Source: CAYXZL01 sp964469925 (GTDB lineage Bacteria > Patescibacteriota > Gracilibacteria > Absconditabacterales > Absconditicoccaceae). Taken from it: a stretch of 32,255 nt of DNA. The translations under genes were made by a program, and so were the position numbers. The stretch covers positions 1-32,255 of the forward strand of contig CAYXZL010000014.1 of the NCBI GenBank assembly GCA_964469925.1, given 5' to 3'. Positions 1 through 10,038 of this stretch are shown here, piece after piece (the stretch's first letter is position 1; every line of letters starts with the position of its first letter). The notes beneath the pieces are model-generated. The model did not search any database. It was given only the letters and a program-made list of their open reading frames with translations, and was not told the DNA's origin.

Positions 1-214
1 GAAAATCGAATCTTGTAATGTCTTCATCTACGTATGATCATGCTTGTTTGGTATGGGGAAATATGTGTGCCAATTCTGCATGTAGTAAGTGTGTTGCAGT
101 ATGTGCTCTCATTTTTGCTAATCTTTGTTCTTGGTTTACGATTAGTTGCATTCTTTTTTTCAGTTTATTACGTTGTATAAAAGCTATCTTATTGTGATTT
201 ATTTGTGTTTCCAT
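1..214 (-). CDS. AlaRS-type editing-domain protein (partial, runs off the window)
   Basis: About 35 residues after the start comes the HTATHLLHAEL motif (the HxxxH editing/zinc motif of alanyl-tRNA synthetases and AlaX proteins). HTKQAGSYVDEDITRFDF follows, matching the KQAGS..RFDF block of the family. The first glycine of that block is a TGA codon at 38-40. In this family the domain hydrolyses Ser or Gly mischarged on tRNA-Ala. Only about 70 codons are visible and the rest lies left of position 1. The ATG at 214 was chosen because a TAG lies in frame at 278-280; a TTG at 226 is an alternative. No room exists upstream for the aminoacylation domain, so this is a free-standing AlaX-like protein, the C-terminal half of a split AlaRS, or a remnant. 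The start overlaps the preceding gene by 26 nt, suggesting translational coupling. Confidence 0.72.
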
Positions 215-431
215 CTTCTCATACAATGTTGAGTGATGTTTTCAGATTGAGCTCTTTGGCGACTCCGCTTGTGTTCTCTACTTTTACTGTTCCTGTTTGT
301 GCTGTTTCGGTTGGGTCTGCTACTAGGTTTTGGGTTGGTACAATATACATTACTACCGCTCACGCAGTTGTGAATATTACTACAATTGCTGCTAGGATAA
401 CAAATACTTTTTTTATTATCTTCTTTCTCAT
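189..431 (-). CDS. Small membrane-anchored protein of unknown function
   Basis: This 80-aa frame begins MRKKIIKKVF, followed by a hydrophobic segment (about residues 9-31) and a polar Thr/Val/Asn-rich tail. It looks like an N-terminal membrane anchor, or an uncleaved signal, with a short outer domain. Two glycines are encoded by TGA, one in the membrane segment and one near the C-terminus. It sits 26 nt downstream of the TPR gene and overlaps the start of the editing-domain gene, so all three are probably on one transcript. No family is recognised. Confidence 0.6.
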
Positions 432-457
432 GATGAGTTGCACTATGTGCTAAAATG

Positions 458-1429
458 TTATATATTTTTTAGTTTGATTTTTGCTGTGCGATTGTCTGGT
501 TCGTGTTCTAATACTTCAAAATAGTATTTTTTTGCGATTTGAATTTCTCACTTTTCTTCATACAGCATTGCAGTTGCTATCAGGTACTCACTGTTTATCG
601 GTCTTAATTTCAATATTTTTTCCATCAAAAAGAGTGCATCATCTATATTACCACTATTGTATTGAATATCAACCATTGAGTATAGGTATTTGGGGTTGTC
701 TTTTTGCAGCCTGATTGCTTTTTCTAGCATGATTTGTGCGTTTTGTCTTTCTCCTTCTTCCATATATATTTCCGCCAATTGCCGTAGTGCTCTATGGTTT
801 TCTGGGTCTTGATTGATGATGGTTTTGAGTATTGTAGAAGCTTTTTTGTAATTTTTTCACTCTATGTAGTAGTCGGCTAACAAGCTCATTAGTTCTATAC
901 TTTGGGGAAATTCGGCTAATCACTCTATGAGTTTTTTCTCATAGCTTTTTGTGTCTCTTTGTTTGATGCGTATTGCGATTGCTTTAATTTGTTCTATTTT
1001 TCTTTCTTCTTCTTTTGCGTAGTTTATCAAGAGTGGCTGTTTTTTCTCATAGCTTTTTGTGTTTTTGTCTTTGTCTTTGTCTTTTTCTTCCTTTTCTTTT
1101 GGGGTGTCTTCTGGTTGTGTTTTTTGTTGATTTTCTGGTTCCTGTTTCTCCTCTATTTCTGTTTTGTCATCATCAATATATTTTGTGTGTTCATTTGTCT
1201 CAATTATCTCATCAATAGACTCCTGTTCTGCCTTTGCTTGTTCTATCGCTATTCTTTTTCTCTGTTCTTCTTGTCTTTGTTGTTCTCTTATCGCTTTTCT
1301 TTTCTGTTCGTGTTTATCATACAAGATCTTTCGTCAACGATAAAAATACTTAGCTAGTATTGTAACTGGAATCAAAAGCAATCATATACTTAATGCAATC
1401 CATATAACTATCTCTAAACTCATATACAT
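458..1429 (-). CDS. TPR-repeat protein with N-terminal membrane anchor
   Basis: The 323-aa protein has a membrane helix at about residues 5-25 (IVIWIALSIGLLLLIPV region). A long highly charged Lys/Glu/Gln-rich linker follows (about 35-165) with runs of alternating Lys-Asp and Glu, and then tetratricopeptide-like repeats to the C-terminus (AEIYMEEGERQNAQIMLEKA, and a second unit with YSMVDIQYNSGNIDDALFLM). TPR domains bind partner proteins; the membrane anchor suggests assembly work at the inner face of the membrane. The frame stays open only if TGA is glycine (for example at 548-550 and 920-922). ATG 1429 was chosen; ATG 1423 is equally possible. It lies 36 nt downstream of the PSP1 gene on the same strand. 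Confidence 0.82.
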
Positions 1430-1465
1430 ATCCCATTGTAAATGTTTGTAGTATATGCATTTTTA

Positions 1466-2353
1466 TTAGTTATTGTCAATTGCTTCTTTTGGTTTTCTTT
1501 CTTGGGTTAGTAGTTTCTGTTTTTCCTGAAGTGTTCGTTTGATTTCTGATATTGGCAATCTCATTATGCTTGCGTCGTCTGATTTTATCACTACCTCGCC
1601 GGTATTGATATTGAATGATGTGCAAACTCAACATGTATCGCATGCAGGAGCTTCGACTCTTTGCCCCTTTACAGGATATTTTTCACTTTCACTGATGTAG
1701 GTTTCTAATTCATAGATAATGCTGCACTTTAATTTTCCACATCTTCCTTTTAATCTTTCGATGTCTCTCCCTTCAAGATGTTGGATTAGTACATTTTCTA
1801 TGTCTACTGATGGCAATGGTCTGCTACTTTTGCAGCATAGGTGTTGTCCATTGCATCATACGATATCGTCTGTTGCGGGTGACATTTTGATCATATCTCT
1901 TGCCCCAACTTGGAAAAAGAAAATACTTGATCATATTTGATCTTGAAAGCTTTTTACAAAATCTCCAAACTGGTATCTTTGTTCAGAGTAGAAGTAAAAA
2001 TATATTTGGCGTGAAAAGATTTGGTACCTCGCGGTTACTGGTATTGATCCTTCAAATCTACTTTTAAACTCTTTTTTGAAAGTAGGGAATTTTTCTCATG
2101 CTTCTTTTTGTTTATCATCAAAGTAGGTTTTTTCTTCTCCTTCAAGTTTTCTCATAAAATATCCTTCCCTGTCTGTTTCTGTTGGATGTCATAAGTATGT
2201 TCATATGCTTAGTTTTTTTTTGTTGTTCTCCTCTCCTTCGTACACTACCTTGTCTCATGGTTTTAAACTTTTCAGGTCATCCTCTTTGATGTCGTGGATG
2301 AGTATATACTTGTTTGTGTATCGGTCGAGGATATGTATATTTTTCATGCTCAT
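1466..2353 (-). CDS. PSP1-domain (YaaT-like) protein
   Basis: This 295-aa protein carries the PSP1 C-terminal domain signature GRCGKLKCSIIYELETY, preceded by CNGQHLCCKSSRPLP, a cysteine-rich stretch also typical of the family. Bacterial members such as Bacillus YaaT take part in phosphorelay or RNA-degradation complexes; the exact role here is unknown. Glycines in several places are TGA, including the one joining CDTC and VCTSF near 1628. ATG 2353 (MSMKNIHILDRY) was chosen because the protein then aligns with the usual N-terminal start. The frame continues upstream without an earlier ATG and would run back towards ftsH, whose stop is 68 nt away. Confidence 0.85.
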
Positions 2354-2421
2354 TTCTCTTGATAGAAGTTGGCTTCTTTCTAGTGATTTGTTGGACTTAT
2401 TGCAATGAATAATGGTTTCGT

Positions 2422-4446
2422 CTACTCCCTATTTGTTTTTTTTATCTGGTTTCTTTTGTTTTCTTCTTTGTTTTTTTCTTTCTGTGTTTCGTTTTTTTCT
2501 TGTTCTAGTTGGAACTCTTGTAACAGAACTTTTGCATAATCTATGTTTTTCATTAACTCTTCAAACTCTTCTTTTGTTAAATATTCTTTTTTCAATAGTA
2601 CGTCTGCCATAATCTTTATTTCCTCTTTTCTTGTTTCTAAAATCTGTATTGCTTTTTTGTATGATTGTTCGAGGTATTCTTTTACCTTTTTATCTATAAG
2701 CTCTGCTGTTTGTTCACTATAAGGTCTATATACGTTATATTCTCCTTTTTCTTTGTCCATGTACATGACGGGCCCTAGGTCCTCGTCCATTCCATATTTT
2801 ACTACTAAGTCTGTGATCATCTTGGTTGCCCTTTCGAAGTCGTTGGATGCTCCCGTTGTGATTTCATCTTTTCCGAAAAATATGTATTCTGCTGCTCTTC
2901 CGCCTAGTAGTGTGACTGATTCGTCAAGGAATTTTGCTTTGGAATACAAGTATTTGTCTTCGTCGGGCATCATCCATGTAACTCATAAGGCTTGTCACCT
3001 TGACACAATAGATATCTTTTCTACTGGATCTGTATTGCTTAATAGGTGTGCGGTTACTGCGTGCCCTAATTCGTGAAAAGCTACAATCTTTTTTTCTTGT
3101 TCGTTCATGGATTTTATTTTTTTCTCTGGTCACATTACGGTTTTTTCTAATGCGTATTCAAAATCTTGTTTGCTTAAGACTTTTCTATTTTCTTTTGCTA
3201 GTTTTAATGATGCTTCATTGACGATATTTTCGATATCAGCACCCACTAAGCCACTTGTTCTTTTCCCTAAACTTTCTAAGTTTACGTCTGGTTCGTATTT
3301 TTTATTTTTTAGATAGTATTCGAAAATCATCACTCTTTCTTCTAACATGGGTGCTCTTACATATACTTTCCTATCAAATCTTCCTGATCTTAATAGGGCT
3401 GGATCCAAGGTATCTGGTCTGTTGGTTGCTGCCATGACGACTATGTTGGTGTTTTTGTCGAATCAATCCATTTCTGTTAGTATTTGGTTGAGTGTCTGTT
3501 CTTGTTCTTGATGTCAGCCAGTATAGCCAGCCCCTCTTTTTTTCCCTATTGCATCTATCTCATCTATAAAAATGATTGCTCTCCCTGCTGCTTTTGCTTT
3601 GCCGAATAGCTGTCTTACTTTTGATGCACCCATTCATACAAGCATTTCCATAAACTCTGATCATGATGCGGTAAAAAACGCTACATCTGATTCTCACGCT
3701 ACAGCTCTTGCTAATAGCGTTTTCCCAGATCAGGGTTGTCCGTATAGCAGTACTCCTTTGGGTGGCCTTGCACCGACTTTGTGGTATTTTTGTGGATTTT
3801 TGAGGAAGTCTACGATTTCCGTTAGCTCTTGTTTTACCTCTTCCATTCATGCTATGTCCGAAAACCTTGTGGTCGCTTCTTTTTTGTTTGTTTGTTTTCC
3901 TACTTTGAAATTGAAAGGCATACCTCAGCCTTTTGGTCCCATAAATCTAAATAGTAACATTAATAATCAGACGAAAAATATTAAGGGAAGGACGTGATTT
4001 ACCAAGAATGATACGATTGTATTTTGTTTTTCGAACTTTGTTAGTAACTCTGTTTTGTCAAATGGAGTAATTCCTAGTTCTGTTATGGTTACGTCAAGTG
4101 GTTTGTATGCGTAAAAAACGTCATAGCTTGCTGCACTACTGTCTTTTCTGAGAATGTTGGTGTATGGATCTTGGCTTTTAGTTGTTTCGCTTTTTTTGTA
4201 TCATTTTAGTTTAATTTCGTTTTCTACTATTACTCTTTGGAATTCCTGATCTTGATATTTTGTAAGAAAATCATTGAGACTGACTTCGGTTTGTGTGTTT
4301 TCGTAGAGATCTTCAACTGATGTATGCTTTTTTTGCTGTCCCATCAACATATTTGATAGTCGAAATATTGTTAGTACGACGAGTATGATAACAAATGCTG
4401 GGATGTTTACTTTTTTCATATTATTCATTTTGTCTTTATTGAACAT
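2422..4446 (-). CDS. ftsH: ATP-dependent zinc metalloprotease FtsH
   Basis: FtsH is the membrane-anchored AAA+ protease that degrades damaged or unassembled membrane proteins and some regulators. The 674-aa product is full length. It has an N-terminal membrane helix (about 15-32), a short outer domain, a second membrane segment near 160-180, the AAA Walker A motif GQPGSGKT around residue 239, Walker B IIFIDEID, the second region of homology (ATNRPDTLDPALLR..RFDR), and the zinc site HELGH at 458-462. The Walker A glycine before Ser is encoded by TGA (complement of 3730-3732), direct proof of recoding. The C-terminus ends in a Lys/Glu/Gln-rich tail. It lies 75 nt downstream of the MutY-like gene. 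Confidence 0.97.
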
Positions 4447-4521
4447 AATGGTGTTTTTTTTGATAAAATGGCGTCCGTCTCCCTTTAAGATATAGATAGC
4501 ACCAGTGATTGCAACGTGATA

Positions 4522-5328
4522 CTATTTTTTTTTGTTTATATAGATTTTGCTGTTTTTTTGTTGTATTATTCCTTCTGCTTTCATTTCTTCTAAGATTTGG
4601 TCAAATGCTTGGTGTTGATAGTTATTTCTTATTTGTTCTATTTCGTTGATCTCCCTTTTTATTATGTCCTTGAGGATGCCTCATCTTACCCATCTTTTTG
4701 ATCACAAAAACTTACTTTGTGTTGGTGACTTAATTCACGTTTTTTTGCTGGTTGCGACTAGGGCACCGTAATCCATCAGTGCGTTATGTCGTTTTGCTGA
4801 TAGTCCTTTAGGGATACAAGATGCCGCTAATGACTGTAGTTCTGCTTTTGTTATATGAGGATCAAGATTGAAGTTACTTATGAGCACCCTTTTTATGTTG
4901 ATATCGATGACTGCAACGTCTTTGTTGAATGCGAACGACAATATAGCATTGGCAGTATAATCTCCTATACCTGGTAACTGTATAAGATCCTTGTAGTTTG
5001 ATGGAACTGTTTCATTGTGTTTGTCTCTTATTGTTTGTGCTGTTTTTTGTAGACGTATGGCCCTACTATTGTATCATAATCAGGATCGTACTTTGAGAAG
5101 ATCTAGCTTGTTTGCTTTTGCTAGAGCTTTTATATTAGGAAACAACTCTAACCATTGAAGATATTTGGGTATCACTCTTTGTATCTGTGTTTGTTGTGCC
5201 ATATATTCTGACACTAGTACATGATAGGGATCGTTTGTGGATCTTCGAGGTAAGTCGCGTTTGTTTTGATCATATCGACTTATGATCATAGCTTGGAATC
5301 TTTGTATATCTGATTGTGCAACTTTCAT
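4522..5328 (-). CDS. mutY: A/G-specific adenine glycosylase MutY-like, lacking the Fe-S cysteines
   Basis: MutY removes adenine mispaired with 8-oxoguanine. Visible family blocks are RDLPRRS.NDPYHVLVSEYMAQQTQ (with the catalytic Glu), the helix-hairpin-helix LPGIGDYTANAI, VIDINIKRVL (with the catalytic Asp) and a SKRWVRGGILKD tail. The product is 268 aa, shorter than typical MutY (about 350), with no room for the C-terminal NUDIX-like 8-oxoG recognition domain. After ALMDYGALVATSKK the sequence runs GIKSPTQSKF, so the four cysteines of the usual [4Fe-4S] loop are absent. ATG 5328 (MKVAQSDIQRF) was chosen because it fits the family N-terminus; an in-frame ATG at 5421 would add an unconserved 31-residue leader. 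Confidence 0.85.
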
Positions 5329-5462
5329 TGTATTTATCAATATAATTACTATGCATATTCTCTCATCTATGTCAAATTGCTTGTTTTGTTTGGATATTGT
5401 ATTTTTTTTTCTTAGCTCCATATTTGTCGTGATGATTGCATTTACTTTTGTGTTTTGTGACT

Positions 5463-7283
5463 ATGTGCTGAATTTTTGCTTATAAGTGATATTCGACTAA
5501 TGCTGACCAGATTCTTTTGCAATGACTGCAAAGATTGGAGTATCGTGGCTATGATAGTGCTGGTATCTATTTGTGTAATGATACTGAATCATATGTGATT
5601 AAGTCTGTGGGTAAGGTTTCAAACTTAGTAAATAAAGTGTCTCAATTGTTGGCACCATGATCAGTTTCTAGCTGTGGTATTGCTCATACTCGTTGGGCAA
5701 CTCATGGTTGAGTTACTGTAGCAAATGCACATCCTCACCAAGATAACCAACAGCTTTTCACAGTGGTTCACAACGGTATTATTGAAAATTATGCCAAATT
5801 GAAGCAAAAATTACTAGAAAAATGATATACTTTCTATTCTGATACTGATACTGAAGTGGTGGCAAATCTCTTAGCTGATTTGCGAGATGGTAGTTTTCTT
5901 TCGACTGTGGAGAAAACTCTTCCTTTGCTCCATTGAGCCTATGCTTTAGTTATTATGTGTCGTGAAGCACCGGGTGACATTATCTGAGTTAAACTCTGAA
6001 GTCCCTTGGTTTTTGGTAAGGATAAGGATGACTTTTACCTTTCTTCTGACACACAAGCACTTGCTTGATTAGTCTCTAATATCATTTATTTGGATGATTG
6101 AGAGTTAATTTATATAAAGGGGAAGACTTTTCTTTTGAAGGCGGAAGGTAAGGAGATTTTTAAAAATTTAGAAGTTCTTAATGAGAGTGATTTGCAGGTT
6201 TCTAAGTGACATTACAAGCATTGGATGCTTAAAGAGATTTACGAGCAGTCCAATATTCTCAAAAGAGTCTGTTTATGAAGATTAAATTTCTCTGATTATA
6301 GCCTTAAAGCTGATGCATTTCATGGCATGTGACAGGAGGACTTTAGCTTTATTGAGTTTGTGTGATGCTGATCTGCACATCATGTTGGAAACCTTGCTTC
6401 TCTGTGGATACAGGATTTGGCTTGTATTAGATCCTCTAGTCATATTGCTAGTGAATATGAATACCAAAAAATTTGGTCAGACGCTCGTACTCTTCATGTT
6501 TTTGTTTCTCAGTCTGGTGAAACTGCCGACACCTTGCAAGTTTTAAAAACAATTCTTACTAGAGGGTGACAGACTTTTGGCATTGTGAATGTTGTTGGCT
6601 CTAGCATTAGTCGTTTGACACACAATGGTTTGTTTATCAGAGCGGGAAGTGAAATTGGTGTTGCTACTACCAAAGCCTTCTGTGCACAAGCTCTCTGTTC
6701 TTTGCTATTGTCTTTGTATTTAGGTAGCAGAAGAGACTTGTGATATGGTAAAATTGAATCGTTGGTTACTGATATTCAGAAACTGCCTTCTCTTATTGAT
6801 CTTGTCTTGGATGAATCCGATGCTATCAGAACAATTGCTCAGGATATTGTTTCTTATCATAATCTCTTTTTTTTGTGAAGACATTACCTTTATCCGATTG
6901 CACAAGAGTGTAGTTTAAAGTTTAAAGAGATCTCCTATATCCATTCTGAGGCTTTTGCTTCTTGAGAGTTGAAACATGGTCAGTTGGCATTGATTGATAA
7001 GGAATTTTTGACTGTTATGTTGATGCCTGATGACGGCTTTTTCATCAGCAATCATAATACACTGCACGAAGTGAAAGCTAGGGACGGTAAGGTTTTGAGT
7101 ATTTCTAATAAACCAGTCAAATGATCCGATCGACATATTTCTGTTCCTACTGTTAGCTCACCAGAGCTTTATCCTTTTTTGGTTACTGTTGTTGGCCAAT
7201 TATTAGCCTATCATGTCGCTGATTTGTTGGGTAGAGACATTGATAAACCGAGGAATTTAGCGAAGAGCGTGACTGTGAAGTAA
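5463..7283 (+). CDS. glmS: Glutamine-fructose-6-phosphate aminotransferase
   Basis: GlmS makes glucosamine-6-phosphate from fructose-6-phosphate and glutamine, the entry step to peptidoglycan amino sugars. The 606-aa product is the normal length (E. coli 609). It has an N-terminal class-II glutaminase domain with catalytic Cys2 (MCGIFAY; Gly3 is TGA), LEYRGYDSAG, HTRWATHG and an HNGIIENY block. Two SIS sugar-isomerase domains follow (SQSGETADTLQ; LFFLGRHYLYPIAQECSLKFKEISYIH), then the C-terminal DKPRNLAKSVTV. TGA appears many times, at conserved glycines. The start is fixed because Cys2 must follow the initiator Met. The gene is divergent from mutY and convergent with the next gene, 8 nt separating the two stops. 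No glmS ribozyme-like element was recognised in the short 5' region. Confidence 0.97.
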
Positions 7284-7291
7284 CTTTTTTG

Positions 7292-8242
7292 TTAGGACTT
7301 CCCTAATGTTGTAAATTGCTCAAAACATCATTGGTATCGTATTGCTCTGATGAGTGCCATCTGATAGATTCCTTTTTTGATTTCTTCGTTTTCTTCTTTA
7401 TTGAAGTTACTGGCTTCTATTGCTTGATCAAGCCGTTTGGCGTGTGCTTGGGCATCGTGGATAATGTGATCCTTTTCATAGTGAGCAACTTTTGTGCTCA
7501 TATTTGGGTAGAGCCTTTTCCCTCGTGCAAGACTTTGGCTATATTCTATTGGGATTGTATGTTCTAAAAAATAGACTCTCCCAAGAATATTGTATCGATT
7601 GTGTGTCTTTATTACCTGTTGCGTGAGTTCTGTGTGTCGAATTGTGCCGTTGTGGAGGGGATCGTTTTTGTTGTTGGTATTGGTATATTGATAGTGTTTC
7701 TGTTTCGTTTCTTCTAGCCATTTTTTATACAATTTTCTTTTTCCTTGGAGTGCGTCTTTTCTTCGAACAGAATGTGCTTTATCTTTGTAGTACCTATAGT
7801 ATTTGCTTAGCTTTTCTCCTGTGGGACAGCTAGGGTGTTGATCCTCTCAGTCTTCCCATTTGATATCTTGTTTTATGCCAGTTTCGTCCTGAATGTTTCG
7901 CCTTATATCTTTGAGGAGTAGATTTTTCTTGTTTTCTTGTGTACCTTTTTCTATGAGTTGCAAATATGGTACAAAGTATGCTTTCGTATAGGCTTTTTGA
8001 TCGTTGTAAGCCATGTATTGGTGATTGTTGCCGGTTTTCATGATAGCAAATACTCACTGATCTGGATAGCTTTTTTTGTACTTTTTTACCATGTCTCTTG
8101 CTGTTTGTGCTCGTGGTATTGTACTTTTTTTGTATTCTTCTATGAGTTGTAACATTTTTCTTGATGATCTATAATGCAGTTGCTCCTGTGTAACTCCAGA
8201 TGACTCCTTCGCCTCTTCTTTACATACCTGCTCTTTTCACAT
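7292..8242 (-). CDS. Hypothetical protein, last gene of the Cys-rich operon
   Basis: This 316-aa protein has no family I recognise. It is strongly charged (Lys, Glu, Gln), with many His and Tyr residues in the second half and no hydrophobic segment, so a soluble cytoplasmic protein is likely. A short motif PSCPTGEKLSKYYRYYKDKA and a C-terminal HIIHDAQAHAKR stretch are the most distinctive parts, but I cannot assign a catalytic site. The frame stays open through several TGA codons (for example 7847-7849 and 7328-7330) and ends in TAA at 7292. ATG 8242 lies 16 nt after the stop of the Cys-rich gene; ATG 8155 is an alternative start. Its position suggests it acts with the upstream Cys-rich proteins. 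Confidence 0.68.
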
Positions 8243-8258
8243 TTTATTATTTTTGTCT

Positions 8259-10007
8259 TTATGAATACATGAGTTGTTGGTAACTTTTTTGTCCGTAAAC
8301 TTTGTGGGTGCTCTCTCCTGGGTACACTGATAATATGTCTTCTCCTGTTTTATCACACTTTCTTAGTCTCAATAGTAGTGGAACTCTTTGTTTTATTCTT
8401 TGATTGTGTCTTATCTCTGGGTGCAGTCTAGGTAGTGTGATACTTAGTTTTTGGTATAATTCTCGTTCAGCTTTTTGTATTTTGAATGGTCTACCACTTT
8501 CTTGGCAATATATATTGTTTTCTCGATGTCATTGTATGAACAATCTGCTTTTTCAGACTCCTTTCTGTAGTCTACTATGCGAGTGTTTTCTGGTATTTGC
8601 GGGTCATAACTTTTTTCTTGCCGTTTCCATCATTTTTCTTTTACTACTTCTTTGTCTAATGGGTAATATTCTTGTGCAAGGGTTTCATTGTAACAATATG
8701 GACTGATACTTGGAGATAGAAACTCTCACCACTCACTAACTCATTGTATATCGGGGTGTTTTGTCTGACTCATATTTGTTATGATTTCTTGCAATTTTTT
8801 GTCATACTCTTCCGTACTGTATTGTTTATTGAAGATATAATATTGTTTGTGTTTGAGTCCTACACATCCGAAGCAGTTGCTGCAATTTGTACAATCGTAA
8901 CAATACAAGAGATTTGTGCAATCGCTGTAACAATAGATACAGAATGCACACTTGTTTGCTCTAATGCTGGTAGTGCATGATGAGTATATGAGGCTACTTA
9001 TGAAGCATCCGTAAGAGTTCATACAATCTTTGCAGTCTATCACTCTCATGCTGTAGTAGATGTTTTCTGACCCGTTGATTAGATTGCTTAATACTATGTT
9101 TTTGCTGTTTTCTATTCCATTGCCACTGCTGTTTTCTGATTGGGTGATGTCCTGTGCAGAATTAATGACATTAGTTGGTCTTTGTGATCAAACTGCCAGC
9201 ACTTTTATTAGCTCTTGTTCGTACTCCTCTTTTCTGACTTGTTTGTTGTCTATACAGTATTCCTTATTACTTAGATTGTTACATCTTATGCAGTGTTTAC
9301 AATTGATACAATGACTTGAAAAAATAGCATTCATAGCAGTCTGTTACATTATCTGATGAATAGCATTTTGTGCACCTTATTCCGTATGATATATCAAAAC
9401 AACGATCACATTCCTGGATTTGCATACAGTCTATACAGTTTTGGCTATCATGTATGTAGTGGCAAAACAGTGAGTCATTTGATCTAGCACAGCTGAAGCA
9501 TCGGTAACAGTTATTACTTTCTGATATGAAGTTGTTATAGTCACAGTTTTGGCAGTCATTGGACGCCATGAGTGGTCTTAATATTGCGTTTTGGATTAGA
9601 TATTCTATGTGTTGATGTACGCTTTTTGCTGGGTTATATTCTATCCCTATGTTAGTGTTGTCTACGGCGTCGCTTCGTCGTATATTTGATTCACATACTT
9701 TATAGCCTCTTTCTGGATTATAGGCACTAATGATCTGTTTGTCACTTATCTCAGATTTCCTTTTGTAAATGTGACGTTCGTTTCTCCAAGACATTATTCT
9801 TTTCATGCGTTCTTCTGGACATAGATTTGGTTCTGGCATTTCTTTATACTGATCGCCTACCTTTATCTTTCATTTCTGTGTTAGTTCTATTTCTGATTGA
9901 TATAGAGGGAATGGTGCCTTGCTTTCTTTGCATTCTTTTCGTTTTACAATCTTATCATTACGTTGTTGTGCTACTATTTCGTAGACTTCTTTACTTGTAT
10001 ATTCCAT
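8259..10007 (-). pseudogene. Cysteine-rich paralog A, interrupted by two frameshifts
   Basis: This is a paralog of the intact neighbour upstream. In order: MEYTSKEVYEIV, an EERMKRIMSWRNERHIYKRKSE block, SAYNPERGYKVCESNIRRSDAVDN, a long field of spaced Cys pairs (DCQNC, CYRCFSC, CIDCMQIQECDRC), NNLSNKEYCIDNKQ, a second Cys field ending CSNCFGCVGLKHKQYYIFNKQY, then SEWGEFLSPSISP and a PFKIQKAERELY..LPRLHPEIRH end domain with CDKTGEDILSVYPGE. The frame breaks at a six-A run (9319-9324), where one base is extra and TAA at 9297 ends translation. It breaks again at an (AT)4 tract (8508-8515), where two bases are extra. The two shifts sum to three, so start and stop share a frame. Loss of function, slippage-based switching or read error are all possible. 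No function is known. Confidence 0.8.
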
Positions 10008-10038
10008 TTTGGCTGTATTGGCTATCGTATAAAGTATC

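Noticed and set aside
5329..5421. Longer start of the MutY-like gene
   Set aside because: The 31 extra residues are not family-like and would remove most of the intergenic space shared with glmS.
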